Shown: piece after piece, positions 12,116-26,100 of the stretch
Layout: the number at the start of each line of letters is the position of its first letter
Numbering within the stretch: position 1 is the stretch's first letter
Assembly (NCBI GenBank): GCA_964030785.1
Contig: OZ034967.1
Coordinates: forward strand, 56,271,265-56,335,264
Direction of reading: 5' to 3'
Length of the DNA stretch: 64,000 nt
Source of the DNA: Siderastrea siderea
Lineage: Eukaryota; Cnidaria; Anthozoa; Scleractinia; Rhizangiidae
Translations under genes and position numbers: made by a program
Notes under the pieces: model-generated
The model's input: the letters and a program-made list of their open reading frames with translations, nothing else
Databases searched by the model: none
Told to the model about the DNA's origin: nothing

Positions 12116-15100
12116 CTAAAAAGGCCTCAGTGTACTACAAAGTCCTCTGAGGGGCCAGCGAGTGGAAGGCACATCTTTGTTATCTACGTCCAACAGCATT
12201 ACAGGCTCCCGCGCGCAAATCCTGGACGAGTAGCATGGACACGAGTATGACACAGCAGCCCTCACAGGGTCGTTGAGAGTAGCCTTCTCAGTCTGAGGTA
12301 GAGCCACAATATGCACCACAGGGAGAGGGGTCGGGCCGGATTTGGGCGGCGCATCCAGTAGGTCCCCTGTAGTTTTCTCCCATGCACAGCCCCACAGATA
12401 AATACCGTAAACGAACATCCCGTCCAGCGGTGGTTCTCGTAACTAGCGAGAGAGCAAAAGAAAAGAAACTATTAGTATATCAACCCAATGGGCCGATTAT
12501 TTAAACGAGGTCTAACTTAGTCCGCGGTTCAAGACAATCATCAGACCTCGAAATCTGTTTAGTAGTTGCTCAATTTAAGCAGATAAAAGTTACTCCAGTT
12601 TGTGTTTTATACCTTCTTGACACTGTTTACAGCAAACAACATTAAACTATTAGAGCTAGCCATATTGCAATTGGTTGAGACCTTAATTTTGTTACACACT
12701 TTCTAGACTTCCTTCCAGTGGGTTTATTACAAGTGAGATTTTTCAGATACGTCCAACACACTGCTAGGACCAGTGATGTCTAGAGTGCCTAGTGTGGTGA
12801 TAAAAATATTTTCAAGATACAACGCGACGCGAAAAAGTGTGATCACTGTGACCAGAATTCGAGATGAAATCAACTGATTTCTTGGAAGAAATTAACTCAA
12901 GGCCACGAGTGAACTGCAATCTGGGACACAATTCCTTAAAACACCCAGACTGAAGCATTTTGGTGTTGGAAACAACATTAAAAAGGGGATGGGCGAGCTA
13001 ACTTCAACAAACGGTTTCAAGGTTTGTGGCCGAGATTGTAGAGACCGACCCAGACATTCTTTGGGCTCCTCATTTGCTCCGTCTCCTCGTGGAGGAGGAA
13101 TGGATTACGTAAAAAGCTCTAAGAACGTCTGCGATGGAGGCTACAAGCGAACCTGAGTAGGATTTGAGGGAGGTTTCCTGGAATTGTGATTAGATAAGCG
13201 ATCTCATAAAAGTAGGGGAATAAAAAAAATGGTGAAACTTCCCTGGGCAGCGCTGCAAGCTCGGTTACATTTTTACTGTTATTAATGACAGAAATGTTGG
13301 TATACAGTACATGACACACTTTCTTACAGTGGTGGTGGTGGACGTAATAAAACGGGCTACGAAAGGATAAACAAAGACATTTTCTTACGTGATCTTTATC
13401 TCTTCCGGTGATTTCTGTTTGGAAAACAAACGGCTCTGTCGCTGAAGGTTTTCCTTCCGCGTTTCTCACGGCCTCCTGCAAAACACAAGATCAAACGTTG
13501 TTAAGTAAAACGTGATCGCATGTATCCTCACCAAATTACACCAAACTGAAGTCTACTTCTTAGCTAACCTGTTTAATGATGGAAAGAAACCTCCGAGGAT
13601 TGAAAAACGCTCCGAGCCAATACGCCGGAACTTTCTCACGGCCCTGAGAAAGAAACAAGATCAAATGAACAACATGTTGAAGTAAGTAATGAGTGTACAA
13701 TGTTTTAGTTTATATCCCCTTCCTCCATGAATTGCTCGCTTCTATCCAGACGGCCAGCGTGCCTCTACCTCCGCAAGCAATTCCTCCATTTCACGTTGTT
13801 TTGTGAGACAAGCCAAGGGCTCCAAAACGATTTCGACAACGACTATTAAACCCAGTTCTGGAATGTTTTCATGAATTTTCTTTTAAATTCTTATTTCTAA
13901 CCAAATAATCTAAGTCTGGTCGACTGAATTTATGTGAACCAGAAACTTTTGGTAATTCTGACAACTTAAGTCCGCAATGCGAAGAAGAGCATCTCGAAGG
14001 ACTTTGGGTATTACTTACTAAGAACATTCCCAAGGGCGTGCACAGCATCCGAGAACCTCTAATGAGGGCATACGGCTATTGTTTACCCACAACATCCGCT
14101 CATTTTTTTACCTATAGCATCCGGAAATCTTTTAGCTAGAGCACCCGGGTATTTGTACCAATAACATCCGGGTTTTTGCACCAACAACATACGGTAATCA
14201 ACTAGAACATCTGGATAGTTTTTTACCAACAACATCCAGATATTATTTTTTATAAGCAACATCCAGCTACGTTATCTACAGCGTCTGAGAACCTTTTTTA
14301 CCTGGACAATAATCCTGTCTATGTGCGCGAAGCGGTTGCCAAGGTCAGTAAACCAGGCTGCTAAGCTCCAGGTGGGGGGAGGGGAGGAATCGCCACCCAA
14401 CTGACTCCACTTGCTGGGGATTCTCAGGTGATACAGGTCGTCTGCTGCGTCCAGCAGCTCCTCACTCACACGGTCACCACACAGACTCTCTTCAGTTGCT
14501 GCCTTGATTGACTGAAACAGTAACGCAATGACATGAGCCGAAACGTCTACAAGTTGTGCAAAGAAAAGCACCCTTACACTCCTAATAGTTTCTCCTACAA
14601 TCAGGTTGGCGTTCTTACAACCTAGCGTACGACAGCAGCCGGTTTTTCCGGCAATTACGTCACCCGATTGCCCTCACAGGTTAACCAGAGCCAGGAGCGC
14701 AGACATTCATTAAAGGGTTCTAAGAGAAACCTCCCGGCACTGAGAACCCAAATCTTGGGATGAAAGAGACTTTTCCAAGCCCCAAGATGGTGGAACGAGC
14801 AAAAAGGAAAAAAACTAGCGTGAAAATATTAAACATGCGGCAACTGGTGAAGGCGGGCCCCTTGTTTTCTCAGTTACCATGAGTTTTACTCCGGCCTTTT
14901 CTCTCTATCAGAGAGGATGGATCAGGCTAGGGTTGGAGAGAAGTGTTATTCTAGTGGCACAAAAAGATAAGACTACACAGAACTCATTACCAGTAATGTC
15001 TCCCGCACGGCTGCTAATAGCCTGTGCATGCACTCCATTTCAGCTATCACGAAGAGATTAAAAGGATTAGGACCTCCTGACTTCTTCATGCGTTCAAAAA

Positions 15101-18100
15101 CACTTTCCTACAAAAAAAGAACAATAAGGAAGATAAGGCTAACAATCAGTAAAGACAAATGATCGCAGTAATGATTTAGAGTGCAACAAAAACTACGAAG
15201 AAAAAGCGGCGAGAACAATAAAGCGCGATGAACTGATTACGATGCGATGAAAGTGGTTAATTCTTGTGTATTGAGTCCCGACGTCAAGTGATCACACATC
15301 TACGAAAGTTTAGCTTTACAAGTGAGAAAACGAATACGACGACAACTTCAACAATAAGAAATAAAAATAAAATACAGGAGAAAAACAGGAGGCAACTACA
15401 ACAATTAAATGTCCACTTGATCAAGATTTGAGTGACAGTTCAAATGACAACAGGTTCGATTGCAATCACAAACCTTCGCCCAAACTTTGGGAATCTTCGC
15501 CAACATTGTCGTGCACACTTCGTTGAGATCTACCTCTTTCCGATTACGTAACGACACAAGACTGGCACTGGCAAATACTCCTGCCTCAGCAATACTGATT
15601 GAACCTGCTCCGATGGCGTGCACCGCTGAACTTTGTTGTACTACTCCCGAGGATGGCATGAGCATCGAAGGTTCTACAACAGCGTGTGTGAGTGTGTCTG
15701 ATGAAGCCATACGATCAAGAATGTAGTTTAAACGAGTGAAAACGTACTGTTCGTCGGCCAACTGGGTCTACACAAGGACAAATCAAGTACCATTGTTAGC
15801 ATATTTGTGTGAACAGCCAGTTTTACTGAAATTTCCTGTAAAGCAGGTTTGACACGAGAAATACTACTGTAAAACAGGTTTACACAGGAATTTCAGCCGG
15901 GTAAAACTCTGTACAATTTTCAAGACTTTTTGTGGTTTAAATAAGTTGTACAGTATAACACGGGATAGTGTCATTGGCCTTCACGAACGCAAAGTACAGT
16001 TTTTAAAATTCCTTTGTATGTTCCCTTCTTTTCTGGTACTTAAGGTGGCTCATCTGGATTTTTCCAAGGCACACCATCCCAACTTTGAACGGCTAATACT
16101 ATACTGTCTGAGCTCGATGGGGCAAGCCGCTTCACACATTTACCAGAGACTGAATGAACTTGTCAAAAAAGTAGGTTTGATTGACATTGGTGTTACCATA
16201 GCAACGAAACGATGACGTTATGATTTTTGTATATCAGCAATTTTCTCGACATCTAGACCTAAACTTTTAAAACGACCTATTGTCTCTTATAGTCTAGATG
16301 TAGATCAATAAGTTTGCCATGCCTGCTTGCTTCACTTCTCTGGTGCCGGAGGTATCGTGAAAATTGTGTTCTTAGTACAATGGCAATTAACATAAGGCTT
16401 TCATTGTCATTATATTAAAACAGAATTTTCACGATCCCTCCGGCACCAGCGAAGCGTAGTAAGCAGGCATGGAAAACGTGTTGATTCCAAAGCACACAAA
16501 TATGTAGAATACAGACAAAAGAGAAACTCCTGAAATAAACCGGCTGTCAAGAAATGATGCAGCAATGCAAAAGTCTCCTATACTTTTATTTGGATTTCAC
16601 GCCATTAAAATGATTCAATGCGCGTGACATTTACAGGGATAGTTCAATACATGTTAGACTTGAGATCACAAGATTTAAAAGAAAATTCATCGACTAGTTT
16701 TTGAATAAAAGCTTCTGTAACAAAGATGTTGCTTCTCTATGTAAAATGAGCATATTCAAGACATTACTTCTGATTACTGTAACATCATTTGAAATCTAGG
16801 GAAGCAAACCGGATAAAACCTTCCGGAAAAGTAGCTGTATGTTACAGCTATGACATATGGTGAAAACATTGTTTCAATCTGTCAGGATTACACTGGTACC
16901 GATGAAAGAACGTAAATCTGTAATTTTTTACTGGAAAAAATTCAACCCGATTTTTTTCGAAAACGCTCTCATAGAATTTTTTCAAACTTTGCAGTCTTGA
17001 AGATCTACATCCAGACTATAAGATAAAATAGGTCGTTTTAAAAGTTTAGGTCTAGATGTCGAGAAAATTGCTGATATACAAAAATCATGACGTCATCGTT
17101 TCATTGCTATGGTAACACTGATGTCAATCAAACCTACTTTTTTAACAAGTTTATTTCGTCTCTAGTAAATGTGTGAGGCAGCTTGCCCCACCGAGCTCAG
17201 ACTGTTAAGTATTAGCCGTTCTAAGTTGGGATGTTGTGCCTCGTAAAAATTCAGATAAGCCACCTTAACAGGGTACTTGTCACGGTTGGGCACAACTCGT
17301 GCGTTTGTCCAGAATAAATCCTTCTGCTCAAAGAATGAATAGCTCATTTCACATTTGTATGCTTAGCGATCTGGCCTTTGGGTGGAAGTGAGGCTAGAGG
17401 TGACTAAGTTTTGACACAAACCTTCCTGCTTTTCACATGTAAATCATGTTGTTCTTATGCGAACAAGTTTCACATCCTGATCATTTACAGGTGAAAAGCA
17501 AGCAGGTTTTTAAGTCAACTCCAGCCTCGCTTCCACTCAAAGACCAGGGACCCGTTTCTCGAAACTCCCGATAACTTTCCGGGCGCGGTAAGTATTTTTT
17601 CGAGCTCATGTGTCAGCTAATGTTAATTATTGGCGCACACTTAGCGATATGCTTCACGAAATTATAAAGATTATAATTTGGCTTTCAAAATAAATAAAAA
17701 TTGTATAGCAATTCGAGAATATTTTGCACTTAAAATAGTTTTCGGGCCCGGAAAGTTATTGGGAGTTTCGAGAAACGGGCCCCAGGGCACTAAGCACACC
17801 ACTATAAAATGGGCTATTCGATGGCACCTGCTAATTTCCGACTTTTGGTGTAAATCAGTTGAAATCTTCCGTGAAATTTCGTCACTCGTCCTTCAGCATG
17901 CACAAATTTTAGTCTTTGATTATTGATTGTTAAACGTATGAGGAAATTCGAGGTTTTTTTTAACCGAAAACGTCGCTAAGAAAGTGAAAAAAGGTATTTT
18001 AATGCATCATGAAAAAACTCACCTCTACTACCACGTATTCGCGACTAACAAGTGAAATTTTCAAAGGTAAATTTCTGCAGGAGTTATATATTCGTTTTCG

Positions 18101-20056
18101 ACTGTCTCTTAAACAATGGCAACGAATGGGATAAAGCCACAGCTTGTACCTGCCTCGAACCGTGTCCCTTTACATTTAGGGGGGAAAAACTACATTGCAT
18201 CACTTTTCCAGACCTGGGTAGCCATTTACAATTTGGTTGACTTTTTAAGCCGTGCGAAGGCCGTGAATCCTTGTGCATCCTTCTGATTTTGACAATCAGT
18301 ATTGCTCAGTGTTTTGCAACTGCAGTACTATTAGAAAAAAGGAAGAGTGGCGACCATGTTTTTATTTATTTATTTATTTATTTTGCATAACAGATAAGGG
18401 GTATAGACCACGTGTTACGTCATGAGAGGGGTGCGGGCCATATTTTACTTACCTCAGGAGAGGGATGAAGGCCACATGCTTCAGGAACTTCAAGTACTTC
18501 ACCAGCGATCCCTTCCAGAGCAGACCAAAGGTTGTTAAGTTTCACGTGACTGCTGAAGAGCGCTGAAGGTAGCTTATACTTAACTGTGTAGAACAACAAC
18601 ACGTTTTTCAGAGTCTCTTCGTTGTCCAATACCAAGAAAGTTTTAGACAATTAAAATTTCTTTGCTTTGTATTTAGGTGAGCACGAATTTCCAATTTATA
18701 ATAACCTCCGGTAAGGTAATGAGGTTTTCCAACGAAAGATTGGCATCCCATCTAGAAGAGAGTATTCCTAATCACAATCGCCGTCAGGGGCGAGTTTGAT
18801 GGGACACTAGCACTGGGGGGAAGGGGGGGGGGGCCAGAGAATAGAAATGTTTTAGAATCTGAAAATGATGAAAACGGTGACGAGGGGGGGGGGGGAGAGA
18901 AAACCCACTTCCGCCCCCCTCCTCCTAGATCCCCCTGTCAGCTCGTGAGCTAGTTTACCCGCACTTCATATAACTCGTGCATTACTAGTTCATACAAATT
19001 TAGTATCTTTGACGTTGTTTTTTACAGTTTTGTGGTTGAAAGACGAGAAGCTTTCCATTGCAAAACATTTCAAAGGCGCTGTTACACTAGGCAATATTTT
19101 TTGCAACTTGTCTTGCAATTTTGCTACGATATAAATTGCACGAAAAATTGCTCAGTGTAACATACCCTGAAATAAACATGTCTCGCAACTTTTGTGCTGC
19201 CGCAATCGTTGCGAGAAGTAGAGGTCGGTTCTACTTTTCGCAACGATCCTCGCAAGGCTGCAGCGAATGTTTCCAGCGTTGCGTTGGGGTGTTTCACTAG
19301 GCAACGTTGCGCGCAACTTGTCTCGCAATGGCGCAACAAAATTGCGGGACAAGTTGCAAGAAAAATTGCTTAGTGTAACAGCGCCTTAACCCTTCAAGCC
19401 CTGATATAAAAATGCACATTCTCCTTAACAGTTCTCCATACACTTCTTATGGAACTAGTCAGGAGAATCTGTCTAAATATCAAGACATCTTATCCTTGGT
19501 GACCACTTTCTTTATTCTCACCACCTATAATGTTTGAACCGGTAGTGATAATGTAAGGAGAAATTTCATTTTCATCACTGTTAGGGCTTAAAGGGTTAAT
19601 TGATGTGTACACTTACTCTTTGCAGCTTCAAATTCTCGTTTGACTGCCGCTGGACTGATCCAGTAATCAACCAGGGCGCTCAGGCCCTGCCGGTCAAACT
19701 CATCACTCATACACCTGCCGTATATCACCTGTAGTTACAAACAAAACAGTTGCATCAGTGCGGACACACAACGCATCACTTCCCTTCACTACCAGAATTT
19801 TTAGGGATAAGATGTTTTGTAAATGACGACAACCAAATCCTTTCACCTAAAGCTTACAGCCTTAAGCTCAAGAATTAATTTTACAACAGTATATTCTTGT
19901 AGTACTGTTTTGTTTGGTGGTGTATCGTGTAGAACAAGTTACCTCTGTTAACATGTATCGCAGCCCATTCCACTGGATACTTCTAGCTGAGCCAGCAGCT
20001 TGAGTCATTAGGTCGGTATTGTCCTGAAACTCTCGCACAGCAAGGTCTAACGATTG
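12116..20056 (-). CDS. Dynein-like gene: C-terminal domain (9 exons, stop at 12116)
   Basis: Exons 19943-20056, 19617-19728, 18453-18583, 15474-15767, 14991-15107, 14302-14511, 13569-13643, 13389-13475 and 12116-12442. SIQWNGLRYMLTEVIYGRCM equals W..L.Y..GE..YGGRV. EVPEACGLHPSPE equals EVFGLHPNA. The exon 15474-15767 carries an Ala/Ser-rich insertion before LNEVCTTMLAKIPKVW. EMECMHRLLAAVRETLL, WSLAAWFTDLGNRFAHIDRI and VPAYWLGAFFNPRRFLSIIK match family motifs (LGSWV.DL..R; WL.GFFFPQ.FL). The last exon has DGMFVYGIYLWGCAWEKTTG, SYSCPCYSSR and RWPLRGLCSTLRPF. In ordinary dyneins this domain regulates processivity. Confidence 0.93.
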
Positions 20057-23000
20057 CTAAAAAAGATAGATAGGAACAAAATCAAAATGTTAACTAAAAA
20101 GTGTTGGAGAATCTAGACAGCTTGAGTCCCGGGTAACTCGAAATCTTTGCTAACTTGTGACTGCAGCCTCAGCCAAAAATTCTTGGGACACTTCACGCCT
20201 TGTAGTCGGCTACCCCTCTCCCCATTCAATGTTGAAACAAATCCGCCGTTTCACGCATAAAATGCCAAATTTTTGTAGTCTTTTCAACATTGCAAGTATT
20301 GGCCGAGGCTGTAGGTAGTTTTTCACTCGATTACAGTAATTAGGATAACAGATCCAACTGGAATCCAGAAATTTGGAAAAGCAGCATAACAAATCCCTGC
20401 AGCACAAAGTATGAGAACTAACAACAAACTCAACTACTTTGCAGTTGGCAGGCGTGGAATTGAACATTGAACAACCTTCAAAACAACCTTCGCTAATGTT
20501 GCTAATGCTGCTAATGTTACTGTAATTGCTCGAATTATCTAAAATATTGTAAGTAACATTTCTGTATATGTCTTCGTACCCAAAGCTCTGCAGTTCCCAC
20601 ATTCCTGAGGTCCAGTCCCTTGTTCCAGCCGGTCAGCCCATATCTGGTTCGTAACCTGACCAAGCTGTGTAACATACACAGGTTATGAAGTAGGGCGGGC
20701 CACTCCTGGCGAGCACTGACTCGTAAAAGTTCAGCATCCACCCACTGAAGGGACCGCTGTAAGCTGTCCTTTGTGTTCTACCAAAGCAAAACAAGCAATG
20801 TAACATGAGATTCCCTCCAGATACCACACAGCTCTTAACAACCTCCATTGTTTTGTTGTTTGTTCTATTATTTTCTCAGTGAGAATCTAATGCCTTGGCC
20901 GACCGACAATTACGCCCAGTCAATAAGAGTCGACTGGAGTTCAAACTGTCAGAGGGCACTAGAGTCATTGGCGATGCATGGGATTTCTAGGTCAAACTAG
21001 AGCGAAAATTTAAACATTCCATGGATTTTAAAGAAAACGTGAATAGAGACTGAGAAAGGACAAGACTCAGTGAAAGCGCGTGGGAATTAAAGGAAAACCG
21101 AAAGCGAACATTTCAACTTCCGTTGATTGTTTATTTGAAACGTGAATGGGTTTTAACTCCGAGAGTGATTTTTACCTCTGAGAGCAGGAGTAAGATAGAG
21201 TGCATGGGAGTTAGAGGACAAACGATACGGAAATTTGAACTTCCATGAATTTTATAGAAAGCTTGAATGGATTTGAACTCTTTGAGAGCGCATTCTGAAG
21301 AGTTGGCGAGAGGCAAGAGAATTCGAGGCCAAACGAGAGCGAGATTGTTGAACTCCCATCACTTCTCATGAAAATTTGAGTTGATTTAGGTCCTTCGAGA
21401 GTGCATGAGTCAGTGACGAAACGATAATAAGATTTGGAATTAGAGGAAACTCTCGTCTAACAACCCTGGTTTAACCTGGGCCAATGCCAAGGGTGGGTTC
21501 CTTTCAGACTGTTCAAAAACAGGTTCAGACGAAATAACAAGTATTCGTCCGCTCTTTGGACCTTTGTCGACCGCCTGAATAAAAAGAATTTTACTACGCG
21601 CATTCAGCTCCACAACACAGAATTTCGTTGTGCTCTTGAATACATCCGCCCTGGATATCATGATACCCGTTTTGCACTTTATTATGTACCTTTGGTGAAT
21701 CGGCTACAATTTTCACAGCAGACTGTAGAAGGGATGATGGTATGTTTGGGTGCGGTTGTACAGACACCCACAGCCTGAACTCACTGTCCACTGCCTTGGT
21801 TTCGTGCATGAACGAGTCGAGAGCTGCCAGCAGACGAGGGGCATTGTGAGCGTTATGCAGCAGAACCCAGTGGCCCTAAACAAGGGAAAAATAAATAATC
21901 ACGATTATTCACTTAGAAATGTTAGAAACAAATTATTCTTCAGCGTTATTTTTTCATCAATCGGGGCTTCGCACTCCTATTGAGTACCAGGCGGTATAAA
22001 CCATGGCTTAAATTCCCATGAAATAAATAGGGAATATATATAAGGAGAATTATTCACCCTTTAAGGCCCAATAGTGACAAGCACCAGAAACTCATAAGGA
22101 CTTGAAACGTGTAACTCGCATATATAGGCTTTGAACGATGCTCGTAATTATTCAATTTCCTAAGTACCATATTTGGAACACGAAGAAAGAGAGAACTGAC
22201 CAATCAATCTGCGTGAACGACGTGACGTAATTTTACACCAAGTTCGCGCATTTGTTCATAGATTAATGGCTGACAAACTGGGGAAAATGAAGCCGAAAAA
22301 CTTTCAAACGTAGGAACGACAAAGCGAAAAGAAATACCGGTTTCGAAGACCGAGCAGGAAATTTTTGAGGCAAAAAATATTAGTAATTGAAACAACATGG
22401 AGCAAAGCGCTGGGGTAAGAACTAAATCAGACTGTGAAACCAAACCAAAATAGTCTAGTGTTGTTTTTATGATTTCAGTCCCGCTTCTTTCACCGTCGCA
22501 CTATCAACAAATGTTCACAAAAGGTAGATTTTATACGGAAAACTTTTGACACCGAAATATCAAGACATGATACAAAAATAAAACAGTAAAATTGAAGAGA
22601 ACCGTTTAATAATATTGAAGTGTCATACGTTTTCAGTGATTCGCTACCAAAATCAAGATAAATAAGCTGAATAAGAAAGGACGACTTTTTCTTCGGCTAT
22701 ATACTACAAAAATAACATCGTTTTACCTGCAGTCGATGTAGCTCTGAGCTCAAGCAGCTCCAAATGTTCAAATAAAGAGAACGTAATGCAAAATAAGTTG
22801 AATGATCGCTTTCCCAGTTGTTTGATTCATTGTTAACATGTTTTTTTGCCACATCCCGTCCGCGGCGTCTGAACCTGGAACCACTACGTTTTGTGTTCGT
22901 TTCAACTCTCCATCTACAATGTTAAAATCATACAGCTTCAATCCGCTTTGGGCGATGAATACAACAAGTTTTTCAGGAAACATCAAACCTGTACCACATT

Positions 23001-23140
23001 TTAGAGCCAATAATTGTACGACTTTTGCGAAAAAACTTATTCCCGGACGTTCACTTCGGAGCAGTTTCATTGATCCATTCAGGTTTGCAAAGAAACGCTG
23101 CAACACTTCGCAAGGTTTTGGCGCCTTAAACTCGTGCGTG

Positions 23141-23175
<35 letters not shown>

Positions 23176-26100
23176 AAAAAATGAATATTTACGAGCATCG
23201 AACGCGAGATACACGTTTCAACTCCTTATGAGTTTCTGCAAGCACCTAATTTCTCCTTACAGTATTACTACTTGATCAAACATAAAGGTCTTGAGAATAA
23301 AGGAAATGATCATCAATGATCAAATGTCTTGATTTTTAATTAAATTCTCCCAACTAGTAACATAAAAAAAGGAGAATAGTGGGGAGAATATGGATGTTAA
23401 TATTGGGGCTTAAAAGGTTAAAGTGAACACACGTGTTTGACGGTAAGAAGCCGTTCAACAGACATACCTGTACCATAGCCCTATGGATCATCTTTCTCGC
23501 TACACGCTCTTCACCGATGCCAACATTTGCTAGAGCAAGAACATGTAGCTCCACCTAAACAGACAAAAGCAACACATTCACAAATTAATTAGGAATAGGT
23601 CTTTGCTGATGATATGCTTTTCAAAGAAGCGAGGGACCCCTTTTCTCCAAATCATGGGCCAGGTAATTTATCGGGAAAGTTTCCGGGGCTGTTTTTCGGG
23701 CCCAACTGAAGTAGTGTGTTTTCAAACACTCGTTAAATTCCCGATATTTACAGGTTGAGCATTTCCGCTTCCGAAGGCGAAGAAAACATGAAGGACTTAT
23801 CGGTAAGTCAGTAACGGAAGCGCGTGAGCTCGTGAAGTCATTGGGAAAAATACAAGATCGAAATAAGCGGAAGACTCAAGATCACCCGGACAGTTCATTG
23901 AAAACTTACCTTGACGTGCAGAGTTTTGAGAAACGGCTCCCAGGGTGATTTTTTATTGAGGATCTTAATATTGTGGTATATTTAGAGCCCTTCCAGTTCA
24001 CCTCGCGAACGTTCGAAAGGAAATGTTCCAACGACTTTCTCACAATCTTTTCGAAATCTTAAAAATTAATCATAGATTTTTTGTCATCATTGTTTCTTCC
24101 CATGTCAGTATTTTCAAACCTGCTTCTTCTGTGCTCCTTCAATGACCAGCTTTTCCACCATGTTAGCTTCTTGTGTGTACAACAACACAATAGGTATACG
24201 GCTGTCGCTCTGACGGAATGCAAATGGAAGATCCAGCGGCATTTCAGATGTATACCTGAAATATACACAGAATGGAGAGAAATAATGAGATGAGGGCATT
24301 CAAAAGTATTCTTCTGTTGAATGGAATTTCTGAGTTCTTACTTTTTCCCCAGGACAGATGTAATGAAACACATGGCGGCTTGCATCAGGCGATCTCCTCG
24401 AATGGAACGAATCACCATTAATCGTTGAATAAGTGAAAATCTGAAATAAACGGTCCATAAACAAATAATTAAAAAGACTTTCATGGGTTATTCTGGAATA
24501 CGACTCTCAACCAGGCTTTGGCGAGGCCTGAGCCCCACCCAGAGCTCAACCCTTCCAATGCAGAGACTCTGGATATCAGTCTAACTCCAAACTCGTTCCC
24601 AGGTTCTCTCTTCTTCCCCTAGAGACCCTGGGAACGAGGATGGTCTGCCTCTCTAAACACTAGCTAGATTTGTAATACTACTTGTAACTTCAGTCCAAAG
24701 TCTTCCAACGTGCGCGCAAAGTTTAGTGTGATTCTCCTTGCTAGACTATCCCCGAGAGAAAGAGGGACTCTTTGAAGTCTAATTTTAGCAAAACAGTCTT
24801 ACACCCCATTCACATCAACTAAAACAAGTTTGATTAAACATAGTTTAATTAAACTCTGTTTAACTAAACATGTTTAAATCATCGGGCAGTTCACACCGTA
24901 CAGGTGTGTTTTAGCTGTTTATTGCCATGCTACTGAGGATTTTTTTTTTTTGTTATCTACCTTGTTTAGCTTGAAATTTTTTTCTTCTTTCTTACTTCCA
25001 TTTCAACGGGCAGGTTAAGTGATGGTAAATCCGCCGTCTGTCGTGTTTCACATAGTTTTATGCCAAAACGTTTAACGACACAAAATACTTTTAAAAAATA
25101 TACGCACACACACTTTCTTTAAAGTGCAAATGTTCCTGTATCCTCCAATTTCTATCGTTCCGTACTCCTGAATTCCAGATTACAAATCCCTCATTTTTTG
25201 TTCATGAATGAAATTGCCAGCTTTGTGCAAAACTGAAGTGCAGTGAGGTGGAAAATGTGCGGGTATTAAAATGCTCGCAGCCAGTTTTTCGAAAGAGTCG
25301 ATCGCTTTACGATATTTGGTATGTTTCTAATTGTAACTCCAGTTTCTTGCCAAAATCAGGGGAAATATGTAGTCGAAATGTGTTCCGGGATTACATTCGG
25401 CATTTGGATTTTGTAAACTGCAAAGATAGATGGACCTGAACAGTTGCTGGACGAACCTAATTCGTCGGTGAGTTTTTCTCATTACTACTGCGACTTTCCA
25501 ATTTGTTAAGCTAGTAGTTTTGAGCTTAATTATAATGATCTGTCTCGTATACATCTGTCTGCGTCCAAGAATGATGTATTGGTTATGATAAATTGGTCTC
25601 CTTTCTTGCTTTTGGACAAACCTTTTGTCCGCAACTTGCCAAGAAAACCTTAACCGGCTGTACACGCAGGTTTGTTTTTGTAGTGCAATAAAATGAACTA
25701 CTCACAAATATAATTTCGATTCATTTAAACTTAAGCGTAATCTTACCGCAGAATTGGTTACTACTGGTGAATTGGATACTGGACTGAGAAAGTGAAATAG
25801 TCTATTCAATCTTGTAGCCAGTCAGTTTCGAGTCTACACTTTCTCCTTCTTCCTCCGCTTATAAAGTTATCGAGTGATCAGGATTGTGGAAGGGCCGAAA
25901 CGACTTTACTTCAGTTCTTCATCAAACTGCGTATTTCACATGGCTTGTTGGAGATACCTTCGCCAACTTAATTACAGGTTTATTCCGTAACCTGTTTCCC
26001 CGACGAAAAAATACGCTTATTACCTTCATCTTTTGTATGGTAATAAAATCAGTCAAGTCGCGCGAGACGACTCCTGTCCTGTAATCAGAAGCCCTAAAAC

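Noticed and set aside
21480..21600. Possible extra dynein exon (stretch open on the minus strand)
   Set aside because: Exons 21690-21875 and 20580-20777 join directly in phase and the conserved protein has no gap there.
22768..23275. Overlapping ORFs of about 145 codons on both strands
   Set aside because: They lie wholly inside the 22085-23238 transposon and are not kept in the second copy at 48317-49599; treated as transposon remnant, not a host gene.
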